Source of the DNA: Nocardia brasiliensis IFM 10847
GTDB lineage: Bacteria > Actinomycetota > Actinomycetes > Mycobacteriales > Mycobacteriaceae
Assembly (NCBI RefSeq): GCF_000710915.1
Contig: NZ_BAUA01000063.1
Coordinates: 33,170-97,169, forward strand
Reading direction: 5' to 3'
Length of the DNA: 64,000 nucleotides
The position numbers and the translations under genes were made by a program. The notes below the pieces were generated by a model that saw nothing but the letters and a program-made list of their open reading frames with translations, was not told the origin of the DNA and made no database searches. Shown piece by piece: positions 50,029 through 59,134 of this stretch (position 1 is the stretch's first letter; each line of letters opens with the position of its first letter).

Positions 50029-51141
50029 CTAGTCGGCGAGCCGGGCGCCGGTCTCCGGATGGAAGAGATGCACTGCGGCAGCATCGGTTACCGCGAGCCG
50101 CACCGATTCGGCGAGCCGCGCGGGCGCCCGCATCGCCGAGCGCGCGACGAACAGGAAGGACTCGCCGTCCAAGCCGGTCACCGCGGCGCCCGACGGGCGA
50201 GCGTAGACGTAGGACTCACTGCCGAGTTCCTCGATCAACTCCACCGTGACCTCGAAACCCGCTGCATCCCTGCGCAATTCGAGCTGTTCGGGGCGGATGC
50301 CCACGGTCACCCGGGACAGGCCCAGCTCGGCCAGGCGGGCCAGCCGTTCGCGCGGCAGTTCCAGCGTGCTGCCCGCGATCTCGACGCCGCCGGGCACCAG
50401 TGCCACCGTGCACAGATTCATCGACGGCGAGCCGATGAAGCCCGCCACGAACGCGGTGGCCGGCCGGTCGTACAGCTCGGCCGGGGTGCTGAACTGCTGC
50501 AACCGGCCGTCGCGCAGGACCGCGACCCGGTCGCCCATGGTCATCGCCTCGACCTGATCGTGCGTGACGTAGACGGTGGTGGTGCCCAGCCGCCGTTGCA
50601 GCGCGGCGATCTGGGTGCGGGTCTGCACCCGGAGCTTGGCGTCGAGATTGCTCAGCGGCTCGTCCATGCAGAACACCCGCGGCTCCCGCACGATCGCCCG
50701 GCCCATCGCGACCCGCTGCCGTTGCCCGCCGGAAAGTTTGGCCGGCTTGCGATCCAGGAACGGGGTGAGGCCGAGCAGCTCCGCGGCGTCGGCCACCCGT
50801 CGCTTCCGTTCGGCCAACGGCACTTTCATCATCTTGAGCGCGAAACCCATGTTCTCGCCCACGGTCTTGTTCGGGTACAGCGCATAGTTCTGGAAGACCA
50901 TCGCGATATCGCGATCCTTGGACGGCACGCCGACCATGTCCGCGCCGTCGATGCGGATGGAACCGGCGTCGATCTCCTCCAGTCCGGCGAGCATGCGCAG
51001 CGCGGTGGACTTGCCCGAGCCCGAAGGCCCGACCAGGACGATGAATTCGCCGTCGGCGATATCGAGATCCAGCGAGTCGACCGCGAGACTGTCGGCCCCG
51101 GCGTAGACGCAGGACGCCGAGTCGTAACGAATGGTGGCCAT
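50029..51141 (-). CDS. Sugar/polyol ABC transporter ATP-binding protein (MalK/UgpC family)
   Basis: 370 residues. Walker A GPSGSGKST, Q-loop MVFQNYALYP, signature LSGGQRQRVAMGRA, Walker B VFCMDEPLSNLDAKL, and switch His in YVTHDQVEAM. The C-terminal OB-type TOBE domain (from about 240) is that of the CUT1 sugar-importer ATPases. Last gene of the transporter operon, 14 bases after the second permease. It energises import of the polyol or sugar bound by the lipoprotein encoded upstream. Confidence 0.93.
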   Translation of the reverse strand: MATIRYDSASCVYAGADSLAVDSLDLDIADGEFIVLVGPSGSGKSTALRMLAGLEEIDAGSIRIDGADMVGVPSKDRDIAMVFQNYALYPNKTVGENMGFALKMMKVPLAERKRRVADAAELLGLTPFLDRKPAKLSGGQRQRVAMGRAIVREPRVFCMDEPLSNLDAKLRVQTRTQIAALQRRLGTTTVYVTHDQVEAMTMGDRVAVLRDGRLQQFSTPAELYDRPATAFVAGFIGSPSMNLCTVALVPGGVEIAGSTLELPRERLARLAELGLSRVTVGIRPEQLELRRDAAGFEVTVELIEELGSESYVYARPSGAAVTGLDGESFLFVARSAMRAPARLAESVRLAVTDAAAVHLFHPETGARLAD

Positions 51142-51155
51142 GAGTGGTGTGTTCC

Positions 51156-51998
51156 TTACTTGATGGCGCCGAAGGACAGGCCGCGCACGAGCTTGTTCTG
51201 CGCGATCCAACCGGCAAGGACGACAGGGAGCGCGGAGAGCACCGCGGCCGCGGACAACCGGGCCCAGTACAACCCCTCTCCGGTGATGAAACCGACGAGG
51301 AAGACCGGAATCGTCTGCGCCTGAACGGCGGTCAGGTTCACCGCGAAGAAGAATTCGTTCCACGAGAAGATGACGCAGATCAGCGCGGTCGCGGCGATAC
51401 CGGGTGAGACGAGCGGCAGGATCACCTCGCGCACCGCGGTCCACAGGCTCGCGCCGTCCATGCTCGCGGCCTCGAGCAGCTCGCTCGGCACCTCGAGGAA
51501 GAACGAGCGCATCATCCAGACCGCGATCGGCAGGTTCATCGCGGTGTAGAGCACCACCAGCGCCCAAATGTTGTCCAGCAGACCGATATCCCCGACGATC
51601 ACGTACAGCGGCACGATCGCCGCGACCACCGGCAGCATCTTGGTGCCGATGAAGAAGAACAGCGCGTCCTGGGTGCGCCGCACCGGCCGCAGCGACAGCG
51701 CGAAGGCGGCGGGCAGGCCGAGCAGCAGCACCAGGATCGTCGACATCGCGGTGGCGAAGGCCGAATTCAGCAACGTGGTGCCGATACCGCCGTCCAGCAC
51801 CGCGGCGAATTGATCCAGCGTCGGAGTGAAGAACAGCTTCGGCGGATCGGTGTAGGCGTCGGCCTCCTGTTTGAACGCGGTGAGCACCATCCACAGCACC
51901 GGGAAGAAGAACCCGATGCCGACCACCCAGGCGAGCACCGTCCAGAGCAGGCCGCTGCGGCTGCGCCTGCGGCGAACCGGAACCTGTTGCGCGGTCAT
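51156..51998 (-). CDS. CUT1 ABC transporter permease (MalG type)
   Basis: 280 residues with six membrane helices, starting with LLWTVLAWVVGIGFFFPVLW. The EAA loop that docks the ATPase is EVPSELLEAASMDGASLWTA. The KQEADAYTDPPKLFF block after the first helix is typical of MalG-type permeases. The start overlaps the stop of the MalF-type gene by 4 bases. Confidence 0.93.
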   Translation of the reverse strand: MTAQQVPVRRRRSRSGLLWTVLAWVVGIGFFFPVLWMVLTAFKQEADAYTDPPKLFFTPTLDQFAAVLDGGIGTTLLNSAFATAMSTILVLLLGLPAAFALSLRPVRRTQDALFFFIGTKMLPVVAAIVPLYVIVGDIGLLDNIWALVVLYTAMNLPIAVWMMRSFFLEVPSELLEAASMDGASLWTAVREVILPLVSPGIAATALICVIFSWNEFFFAVNLTAVQAQTIPVFLVGFITGEGLYWARLSAAAVLSALPVVLAGWIAQNKLVRGLSFGAIK

Positions 51999-52957
51999 AC
52001 CGCCTCCTCTTTCCCGGTGAAGGACTTGAACAGCAGGCGCAAGGCCAGGGTGGCGACCACGGTGGTCGCGATGACCGTGATGACGCCCATCGCGGCCGCC
52101 TGACCGATATCGAAACCGAGGAACGCGCGCTGATAGATGTAGAACGGCAGGTTGGAGCTGGCGATGCCGGGACCGCCGGAGGTCATCATGTACACCGCGT
52201 CGAAGGTGTTGACCAGGTAGATGGCCCCGAGCACCGCGCCGAGTTCGATGAACCGGCGCAGGTGCGGCAGCGTGAGTTCGCGGAAGACCGCGAACGAACT
52301 CGCGCCGTCGACCCGGGCGGCCTCCACGATGTCGCGCGGCATGGACTGCAATCCGGCCAGGATCAGCAGCATCATGAACGGCGTCCACTGCCACACCAGA
52401 TCTGCCATCACCGCGGGCAGCGGATAACGGCTCACCCAGTCGATCTGCCCGGCGCCGAACGGTTTCAGCACCACGTTCACCAACCCGAACACCGGGTCCA
52501 GCATGGTCGTCTTCCAGATCAGCGCGGCCGCAACGGGAGTCACCAGGAACGGGGTGATGAGCAGCGTGCGCACGATGCCGCGTCCGAAGAACGCCCGATC
52601 GAGCAGCAGGGCCAGCAGCAGGCCGAGCACCACCGAGATGATGACCGTGCCGACGATCATGACCACGGTGTTCAGCGCCACCTGACGGAACTGACTGTCG
52701 CGGAACACTTCCGCGTAATTGTCGAGGCCGGTGAAATGCCGCGAACCCGGACGGACCAGGTTCCACGACTGGGTCGAGTAGTAGAGCGTGAACACGAACG
52801 GCAGCTGGGTGACGACGATCATGAAGATCAGCGCGGGCAGCAGCGGGCCGCGCCGCCGCCAGCCCTCGGCCCTGGAGATCCGATCGCGGCGGGAGACCAG
52901 CGGGGGCGCCGACGCGGGCGGCGCGGAAGCCGCTGGTGCGGTAGTGGTTTCCGACAT
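51995..52957 (-). CDS. CUT1 ABC transporter permease (MalF type)
   Basis: 320 residues with six membrane helices after a cytoplasmic Ala/Pro-rich head of about 35 residues. The first helix is LIFMIVVTQLPFVFTLYYST and the EAA loop is MPRDIVEAARVDGASSFAVF. It pairs with the MalG-type permease to form the membrane channel. The gene starts 2 bases after the binding-protein stop. Confidence 0.93.
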   Translation of the reverse strand: MSETTTAPAASAPPASAPPLVSRRDRISRAEGWRRRGPLLPALIFMIVVTQLPFVFTLYYSTQSWNLVRPGSRHFTGLDNYAEVFRDSQFRQVALNTVVMIVGTVIISVVLGLLLALLLDRAFFGRGIVRTLLITPFLVTPVAAALIWKTTMLDPVFGLVNVVLKPFGAGQIDWVSRYPLPAVMADLVWQWTPFMMLLILAGLQSMPRDIVEAARVDGASSFAVFRELTLPHLRRFIELGAVLGAIYLVNTFDAVYMMTSGGPGIASSNLPFYIYQRAFLGFDIGQAAAMGVITVIATTVVATLALRLLFKSFTGKEEAV

Positions 52958-52959
52958 TG

Positions 52960-54318
52960 TCACTGACTTTCTCGATACGACCGCCCGACCACGTCGGCGT
53001 ACTGCTGCGCCTGGTCGAGGGCGGCACGGACGCTGATCCGGCCGGCGACCGCGGCGCTGATCTGCTGGCTCACCCGGGTGCCCAGATCCTGGAATTCCGG
53101 AATGGTCAGGAATTGGATGCCGGTATACGGCACCGGTCGCACGCCCGGGTTCTCCGGGTCGACACCGGCCATCGCCGACAAGGTGAGCGGCCCGTACGCC
53201 TTCGACGCCTCGCGATACTCGGGTATCTGGTAGGTCGAAAGACGGCTGCCCGGTGGCACATGCGACCAGCCGAGCTTCTCCCCCACCATCCGGATATAGG
53301 GCTTGCTGGTCATCCAGGACACGAATTTCCATGCCGCGTCGGGCTTGTCGGTCGTCTTCGGGATGCCGAGCGACCAGGTGTAGAGCCAGCCCGCGTTCGG
53401 CTTCTGCATGATCGGCGCGAGCGCATAGCCGATCTTGCCGACCACCTTGCTCGACGCGGGATCCTCCAGCACCGAGACGGCCGAGGTGGCGTCGTACCAC
53501 ATCGCGGTGTTGCCCTGCGCGAGCTGCGTGGCGCATTCGCCGAAACCACTGGTGGCCGCGCCGGGTTCGCCGTGCGTGCGGACCAGGTCGATGTAGAACT
53601 CGACGGCCCGCACCACCTCGGGGCTGGTGAGCTGGGCATGCCAGTTCTCGTCGAACCAGCGGCCGCCGAAGGTGTTGATCACCGTGTTGAGCGGGGCCAG
53701 GGATTCACCCCAGCCGGGCTTGCCGCGCAGGCAGATGCCCGACCGCCCGGCGGCCGGATCGTCCAATTTCGCGGCCGCGGCGGCGACCTGCTCCCAGGTG
53801 GGCTCGGACGGAATGCTGAGACCGGCCTGCTCGACCAGATCCTTGCGGTACATCAGGAACGACGACTCGCCGTAGAACGGCACCGAATACATCGACCCCT
53901 GATACGACAGCGACTTACGCAGCGACGGGATGAAATCGTCCTCGTCGTAGCCCGGGGTGTTGCGCGCGTAGCTGGAAAGGTCGGTCAGCCAGCCGTTCTC
54001 GGCCCACTGCGGGGTCTCGTAGTTGCTGATCATCACCACGTCGAACTCGGCGCCGCCGGTGGCGACGGAAGCGGTGATCTTCGCCCGGGCCTCGTTCTCC
54101 GAGAGCGAGATGAATTTCAGCTCGGTCCCGGGGTTCTCGCGTTCGAACTCCCCCGACAGCGCGATCGCGTCGCGCATCTGCGAATTCGAGACCATGGCGA
54201 TGGTGACCGTGTCGCCGCCGGCGCCGAACGAGCCGGCGCCCGCACAGCCCGCTGCGGCCAGCACGGCCGAAATCCCCAGCGCCAGTATGTTTCTCCGTAT
54301 CGGGCTGTGCCTTCGCAT
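52960..54318 (-). CDS. ABC transporter solute-binding lipoprotein (polyol/sugar)
   Basis: 452 residues. Lipoprotein signal: basic MRRHSPIRR, hydrophobic ILALGISAVLAAA and a lipobox AAGC with Cys at residue 24. The mature protein is a family 1 extracellular binding protein (VTIAMVSNSQMRDAIALSGE, FDVVMISNYETPQWAENGW, GIPKTTDKPDAAWKFVSWM), close to mannitol/sorbitol-binding proteins by its ISNYE region. The ATG overlaps the frameshifted regulator's TGA as TGATG. With a polyol dehydrogenase divergent from the operon, a sugar alcohol is the likely ligand. Confidence 0.9.
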   Translation of the reverse strand: MRRHSPIRRNILALGISAVLAAAGCAGAGSFGAGGDTVTIAMVSNSQMRDAIALSGEFERENPGTELKFISLSENEARAKITASVATGGAEFDVVMISNYETPQWAENGWLTDLSSYARNTPGYDEDDFIPSLRKSLSYQGSMYSVPFYGESSFLMYRKDLVEQAGLSIPSEPTWEQVAAAAAKLDDPAAGRSGICLRGKPGWGESLAPLNTVINTFGGRWFDENWHAQLTSPEVVRAVEFYIDLVRTHGEPGAATSGFGECATQLAQGNTAMWYDATSAVSVLEDPASSKVVGKIGYALAPIMQKPNAGWLYTWSLGIPKTTDKPDAAWKFVSWMTSKPYIRMVGEKLGWSHVPPGSRLSTYQIPEYREASKAYGPLTLSAMAGVDPENPGVRPVPYTGIQFLTIPEFQDLGTRVSQQISAAVAGRISVRAALDQAQQYADVVGRSYRESQ

Positions 54319-55308
54319 CAGGCCGCACCCTCCTTCTGCTCCAGCAGCCACCGCGCGCACTCGATATCGGTGACGAGAATCTTGGCCAGCCCGCCGCGCA
54401 GTGCGCCGAGGGTGGCTTCGTGCTTGGCCGCGCCGCCGGCGATCAGCAACGTAGCGGGACAGGCGCGCACCGCGTCGAGGGCGACCGAGACCGTCCGCGC
54501 GGCAAGCGATCCCATGACATCTCGACCATCGGCGCGGAAGAATCTGCCGCCGATCTCCCCCACCGCGCCGAGCCCGCGCAGTTCGTCGAGAATCGCGGTA
54601 TCGAGATAACTGCCCTCGAACAGCGTGGTCGCGGTGGACACCGTGCCGACGCCGAACATCATCACCTCGGCGTGCCGGCCGAGCGCCATCGGCTTTCCGA
54701 GCACCGAATCCTGTTCCAGCGCAGTGACGGTCGCCGGGTCGGCGTAGAGGCGGGCGTGCAGCCGGACCGGGGTGGCCTGCAGGTAGGTCGCGCAGCGGGC
54801 CGAGGGTGTACTCGACGCCGGTCTGATAGCGGCCGGAGGTCATCGACCCGTCCAGCTGGACGACGAACGTGCAGCGGGTGGTCTTGGTGTGCAGTTCGTG
54901 CGCCACCGCGATCGTCTCTGGGCCCCAGGTGAATCCGAGGGTGTCGCGCGGTTGCAACCGGCGGGTGAGCACGGCGACCGCGGCGCGAGCCAGCGGCTGC
55001 AGCCCGGACGGCGAACCGTCCGGCACGTCACGCAGCACGACCGCCTCGGTGAGGCCGAACGCCGCTTCGAGTTCGCGTTCGAGCTCGGTGTGCACGGTGT
55101 CACGCAGGTCGGCCGGGAGGCTGATCTCGATGCGCACCAAGCCCTGGGCGCGCGCCCTGGCGATGAGCCGGCCCGCGGTCGGTCGCGAAACACCGAGTTT
55201 GGCCGCGATTTCGGCTTGAGTGGCGCCTTCCAAGTGATAGAGCTGCGCGGCGCGGAGCGCGAGCCTTACGTCATCCGGCATACCCGGCCGGGATGGGACG
55301 GTGGCCAC
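54318..55308 (-). pseudogene. SorC/DeoR-type sugar-binding regulator with a single-base frameshift
   Basis: The N-terminal frame from GTG 55308 (GAGGAGG upstream) gives a helix-turn-helix (LYHLEGATQAEIAAKLGVSR) and the start of the SorC sugar-binding domain (VVQLDGSMTSGRYQTGVEYT). At about 54796-54802, in a G/C run, the frame is lost; removing one base restores GRCATYLQATPVRLHARLYA and the rest through VLGKPMALGRHAEVMMFGVG to the stop at 54318. The total of 991 bases is one more than 330 codons, so a one-base insertion explains it. It could be a real mutation or a sequencing error. Operon leader for the transporter. Confidence 0.75.
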
Positions 55309-55326
55309 ATGGCCTCCTCAATGAGT

Positions 55327-55360
55327 CTGAGCATATGCTCAGCATGTGATCTCCTGCTCA
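55327..55360. promoter_or_regulatory. SorC-type operator: perfect palindrome plus a second half-matched site
   Basis: CTGAGCATATGCTCAG (55327-55342) is a perfect 16-bp palindrome. TGATCTCCTGCTCA (55347-55360) matches its 14-base core TGAGCATATGCTCA at 10 positions. Both lie in the 101-bp divergent gap between the regulator-transporter operon and the polyol dehydrogenase. Tandem sites 20 bases apart suit a tetrameric SorC protein. Confidence 0.6.
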
Positions 55361-55409
55361 CAGAGGGTACCATCCGATATGTGACGTACACAACAGTGGT
55401 GGGGTAGTT

Positions 55410-56897
55410 ATGACTTGGGACACAGGCGTGCCGCTCGATGCCGCGACGCTACGGAACCTCGGCTCGGATATCGCGACACCGGCCTACGACCGGTCGGAGA
55501 TCACCACCGGCATAGTGCATTTCGGTGTCGGTGGCTTTCACCGCGCGCACCAGGCGATGTACCTGGACCGATTACTGGAGCGCGGCGGGGCGCGCGAATG
55601 GGGCATCTGCGGCGTGGGCGTGCTGCCCGGCGATCGCCGGATGCGCGATGTATTGACCGCGCAGGACGGGCTTTACACGCTGTCGGTGCTCGCCCCGGAC
55701 GGCGGCTGGACCGCCCGGGTGATCGGCTCGATCGTCGAATATCTTTACGCCCCGGACGATCCCGAGGCGGTGCTGACGAAACTGGCGGCGCCGAGCACCC
55801 GCATCGTCTCCCTCACCGTGACCGAGGGCGGCTATCACATCTCGGCGACCACCGGCGAGTTCGCCGCCGAGGATCCGGCCATCCAGGCCGACCTCGTCCC
55901 GGATGCGGTGCCCGCCACCATCTTCGGGCTGATCACCGAGGGGCTGGCCCGGCGGCGGACCCGCGGTATCGCGCCGTTCACCGTGCTGTCGTGCGACAAC
56001 ATCGAGGGCAACGGCGCGGTCGCCCGCAAAACCTTCAGCGCGTTCGCCCGGCTGCGCGACGCCGCACTCGGCGACTGGGTGGCCGCCGAGGTGCGCTTCC
56101 CGAACTCCATGGTCGACCGGATCACACCGGTGACACCGCCGGACGCGGCGGCCGAGGTCGAGCGGCGCTTCGGCGTGCGGGACGGGTGGCCGGTGGTCAC
56201 CGAACCGTTCACTCAGTGGGTACTGGAGGATTCGTTCACCTCGGGCCGGCCGGACTACGGCGCGGTCGGCGTGCAGCTCGTCGACGACGTCGCGCCGTAC
56301 GAGCTGATGAAGCTGCGGCTGTTGAACGCGAGCCACCAGGCACTGGCCTACTTCGGCTATCTCAGCGGCTACCGGCTCGTGCACGACGCAGCGCTGGATC
56401 CGGTGTTCCGCCGATTCCTGTTGCGCTACATGGACACCGAGGCCACCCCCACCCTGCTGCCGGTGCCCGGCGTCGATCTGGCCGACTACAAGCAGACGCT
56501 GATCGAGCGGTTCGCCAACCCGGCGATCGGCGACACCATCGCCCGGCTCTGCGCGGAATCATCGGACCGCATCCCCAAGTGGGTGCTGCCGGTGATCCGC
56601 CACCGCCTCGCCGACGGCGGCGAGATCACCTGCGCGGCAGCACTTGTGGCCAGCTGGGCGCGCTACGCGGAAGGCACCGACGAACAGGGTGAACCGATCG
56701 AGATCGTGGATCGGCTGCGCGAGCGCCTCGGCCCGCTGGCCCGCCGCCAGCGCACGGACCGCACCGCATTCCTCAGCGACCGCGAGGTTTTCGGCGATCT
56801 GATCGACGAGCCACGGTTCGTGCGCGAGTACGTCGCTGCACTGGATTCGCTGTACGCCAAGGGAGCTCGCGCGACGGTCGCCGAACTCGCGGGCTAG
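55410..56897 (+). CDS. Mannitol dehydrogenase family protein (polyol 2-dehydrogenase)
   Basis: 495 residues, the long-chain secondary-alcohol dehydrogenase family. N-terminal Rossmann motif GIVHFGVGGFHRAHQAMYLD, then SCDNIEGNG, FPNSMVDRITP and the catalytic lysine region LMKLRLLNASHQALAY. It oxidises mannitol, arabitol or a similar polyol to the ketose with NAD. Divergent from the ABC importer across the SorC-type palindrome, so uptake and first oxidation are co-regulated. The exact polyol cannot be told. Confidence 0.92.
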   Translation: MTWDTGVPLDAATLRNLGSDIATPAYDRSEITTGIVHFGVGGFHRAHQAMYLDRLLERGGAREWGICGVGVLPGDRRMRDVLTAQDGLYTLSVLAPDGGWTARVIGSIVEYLYAPDDPEAVLTKLAAPSTRIVSLTVTEGGYHISATTGEFAAEDPAIQADLVPDAVPATIFGLITEGLARRRTRGIAPFTVLSCDNIEGNGAVARKTFSAFARLRDAALGDWVAAEVRFPNSMVDRITPVTPPDAAAEVERRFGVRDGWPVVTEPFTQWVLEDSFTSGRPDYGAVGVQLVDDVAPYELMKLRLLNASHQALAYFGYLSGYRLVHDAALDPVFRRFLLRYMDTEATPTLLPVPGVDLADYKQTLIERFANPAIGDTIARLCAESSDRIPKWVLPVIRHRLADGGEITCAAALVASWARYAEGTDEQGEPIEIVDRLRERLGPLARRQRTDRTAFLSDREVFGDLIDEPRFVREYVAALDSLYAKGARATVAELAG

Positions 56898-56915
56898 GGC
56901 CCGATGAACCAGGCT

Positions 56916-57170
56916 CTAGCCGCAGCCCGGCGTGCCTGCGTTGCTACCGGTCGCGAACGGCAGGCACAGCCCGGAGGAGCCGGTGTTCAGCGCCCGGACG
57001 AACTGACCGGCCAGTGCGTGCGGGTCGGCGACCCGGTCCGCGCCACTGGCGATCGACGGTGCCTCGGGCGTCTGTGCGGACGCGGTGCCATGCCCGAGAG
57101 CCACGCCGGCGCCGATCGTGGCGCAGACGGCGAACGTGCGAAGGGAGACCGTACCCATCAGTTTCTGCAT
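56916..57170 (-). CDS. Small secreted protein of unknown function
   Basis: 84 residues. Signal peptide with basic start, hydrophobic TFAVCATIGAGVALG and an AxA cleavage site near TASAQ; the mature part is about 50 residues with two cysteines near the end (LCLPF and PGCG), possibly a disulfide. The start could also be the methionine at 57155. No family recognised; such mini-proteins are common in nocardial genomes. Convergent with the polyol dehydrogenase gene. Confidence 0.55.
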   Translation of the reverse strand: MQKLMGTVSLRTFAVCATIGAGVALGHGTASAQTPEAPSIASGADRVADPHALAGQFVRALNTGSSGLCLPFATGSNAGTPGCG

Positions 57171-57269
57171 GCCCTCAAGCTAATGCGGAAACGCGATGAC
57201 TCAACGCCCCCAATTGCTGGCCCCCGAGTTCTGGTGCCGCCGCCACTGCCAGCACCAGGACGTACGGAG

Positions 57270-58049
57270 TCAGAGCGGAAGGACTCGGGTGACGGCGTGG
57301 GTCTCGCCGCCGACGGTGAACCAGATGTCGAGGTCGGTGCCCGTGCGCTGCGCGACCAGTGCGACCTGATCACCGGACTTCAGCGGCTTCGCGTACTCGA
57401 TGACGGTGCGGTGTGCGCCCGACTTCAAGTCACGGTGCGCGGCGAGGATCTCCTCCACGCCGCTCAGGTAGACGCTGTTGTTGACATGGTCGAGCATGTC
57501 GATATCGGTGATCCGCAGCGGGAAGGGACGCACCTGGATGTCGGCGGCGTCGATGCGGGGCGCGGGCTCGGTGAGCGCCGCCTTCCAGCGCAGGCGGTGT
57601 TCGGTGGTAGCGGCCAGCATCGGCGCCATGAAGCGGTCGCTCATCCGCGCCGGCAGCCCGGATTCGGTGCCGAAATGGATCAGGAAGGCCTCGGTCTCGA
57701 CCAGACCGCCGCCGCTGCCGACGATCTGGACCCGCATGTTGCACCAGCGGTTGGACAGCCCGGAACACCAGCGGCGCAGCGTGACCCGCTCGCCGAACAG
57801 GATCGGCTTCAGCACGTCGATCACGGTCCGGCGCACCACCCAGCCGGGATGGGCGTCGCCGTCGTCCACCGCGTCCAGGTGCTCGAACCCGATGTCCTGC
57901 AGGTAGCGGGCGATGGCGTCGAGGCGCAGGTGTTGTTCGCCGTCGGTGTCGGCGAGACGGACCAGCCATCCCGTCTCGAACGGGGTCCCGGTGGTCGGAC
58001 GTTCCGGCAGCACGCTGGGAATGACCATGCAGGGATACTGCCAGGTCAT
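57270..58049 (-). CDS. Acyl-ACP thioesterase
   Basis: 259 residues, a double hotdog fold: first half ETGWLVRLADTDGEQHLRLD and IARYLQDIGFEHLDAVDDG, second half PLRITDIDMLDHVNNSVYLS with the HVNN catalytic-type block. The enzyme releases fatty acids from acyl carrier protein. Two starts are possible, 58049 and 58028; neither has a strong ribosome site. The gene stands alone, divergent from the BtrH_N-like gene. Confidence 0.85.
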   Translation of the reverse strand: MTWQYPCMVIPSVLPERPTTGTPFETGWLVRLADTDGEQHLRLDAIARYLQDIGFEHLDAVDDGDAHPGWVVRRTVIDVLKPILFGERVTLRRWCSGLSNRWCNMRVQIVGSGGGLVETEAFLIHFGTESGLPARMSDRFMAPMLAATTEHRLRWKAALTEPAPRIDAADIQVRPFPLRITDIDMLDHVNNSVYLSGVEEILAAHRDLKSGAHRTVIEYAKPLKSGDQVALVAQRTGTDLDIWFTVGGETHAVTRVLPL

Positions 58050-58169
58050 GCCGCCCGCGCGCGCAGCGGCACAGTCGGCGCGTCGCGCATCTCACATCTG
58101 CGCGTCGTAGCCGCGGCCGTCACACCGCGGGTTGACTCTCACACGGTGTCAGCTCGTTGACTCGAGGTC

Positions 58170-59051
58170 ATGCACGCTTATATCGGTTCGGTTCCCTACT
58201 GCTACAGCAATTCCCTGGCGATGCTGCTCGGTGCGCACGCGCCGTCGACCGCGGTGATCGAGACGCTGACCGGCTCGCCGTTCGGCGCCCAGCTCGACGG
58301 CGGCACCATGCCGTTCTTCGATCCGGTCGGCTGGCACCCGGAGATCGGGTTGAGTGCCGCTATCGAGCTGCTCGGATGGTCCTGCACCCGCAGCGCGGGC
58401 GGGTCGGCCCCGGCCGCGCTCGAGCGGTTGCGGGCCGCGAGCACGCGTGGGCCGGTGCTGGTCGGCCCGCTCGATCTCGGATTGCTCACGTATCGGCCCA
58501 ACGCCGAAGCCGCGCTCGGGGCGGACCACTATGTAGTGGTGCTTGCGGTAGCCGGCGACTCGGTGCTGCTGCACGATCCGCAAGGCCATCCGTTCGCGAC
58601 CCTGCCGGCCACGGAGTTCCTCGAGTCGTGGCGCGGCGAACGGGTGACCTACAGCGATACGCCCTTCGTGCTGCGCTCGGATTTCGTCCGGGAACGGGAG
58701 GTGTCCCCGCTCGAAGCGTTGGAATCGGCCGTGCCCCAAGCGATCCGGTGGACGGCGGGCGCGTCCGACGCTGCGGCGGCGATCGCCGATCTGGTCACGC
58801 GGGGACTGCCGCCGCAGATCCGGGGCTTGCTGGCCGACTTCGGTATCCGGGTGGGCAGCCGCCGGCTGATCGACGCCGCGGCGAGCCTGACCCTGCTCGG
58901 ACGCACCGAGGCCGCGGAACTCGCCGCGACGCAGGCCCGCCTGATCGGCGGCCTCCAGTACCCGCTGGTGGCGGGCGAGGACCGCACGGTCGCCGCCATC
59001 CTGCGCGAACTCGCCCCCGGCTACGACCGGCTGCGCGCGGCACTCACCTGA
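58170..59051 (+). CDS. BtrH N-terminal/C39-like papain-fold protein
   Basis: 293 residues. The start YIGSVPYCYSNSLAMLLG has a cysteine (Cys11) followed by the helix seen in BtrH_N and C39-like domains; GADHYVVVLAV has His120 and LLHDPQGHP has Asp136, completing a papain-like triad. BtrH transfers an acyl group from a carrier protein to an aminoglycoside; other members are peptidases or amide synthases. The C-terminal half is helical and unassigned. No adjacent aminoglycoside or lantibiotic genes. Convergent with der across a strong terminator. Confidence 0.7.
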   Translation: MHAYIGSVPYCYSNSLAMLLGAHAPSTAVIETLTGSPFGAQLDGGTMPFFDPVGWHPEIGLSAAIELLGWSCTRSAGGSAPAALERLRAASTRGPVLVGPLDLGLLTYRPNAEAALGADHYVVVLAVAGDSVLLHDPQGHPFATLPATEFLESWRGERVTYSDTPFVLRSDFVREREVSPLEALESAVPQAIRWTAGASDAAAAIADLVTRGLPPQIRGLLADFGIRVGSRRLIDAAASLTLLGRTEAAELAATQARLIGGLQYPLVAGEDRTVAAILRELAPGYDRLRAALT

Positions 59052-59068
59052 AAACCCACGCCCACCTT

Positions 59069-59117
59069 CGGCTTCCCCGCACCCGCTGAGCCATGCCAGA
59101 GCGGGTGCGGGAAGCCG
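59069..59117. terminator. Long bidirectional hairpin terminator
   Basis: The 19-base arm at 59069-59087 (CGGCTTCCCCGCACCCGCT) pairs with the 18-base arm at 59100-59117 with only one bulged C; loop of 12 bases. It lies exactly between the convergent BtrH_N-like and der genes. Confidence 0.75.
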
Positions 59118-59134
59118 GAAAGGGTGCGGGTGCG

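Noticed and set aside
52960..55308. One 782-codon open frame joining the regulator start to the binding protein
   Set aside because: The middle part is out-of-frame SorC sequence; the fusion is an artefact of the frameshift at about 54800. The binding protein has its own ATG with a lipoprotein signal at 54318.
56886..56918. GGCTAG and CTAGCC arms between the polyol dehydrogenase and the small secreted protein
   Set aside because: Only a 6-bp stem with a long loop; too weak for a terminator call.
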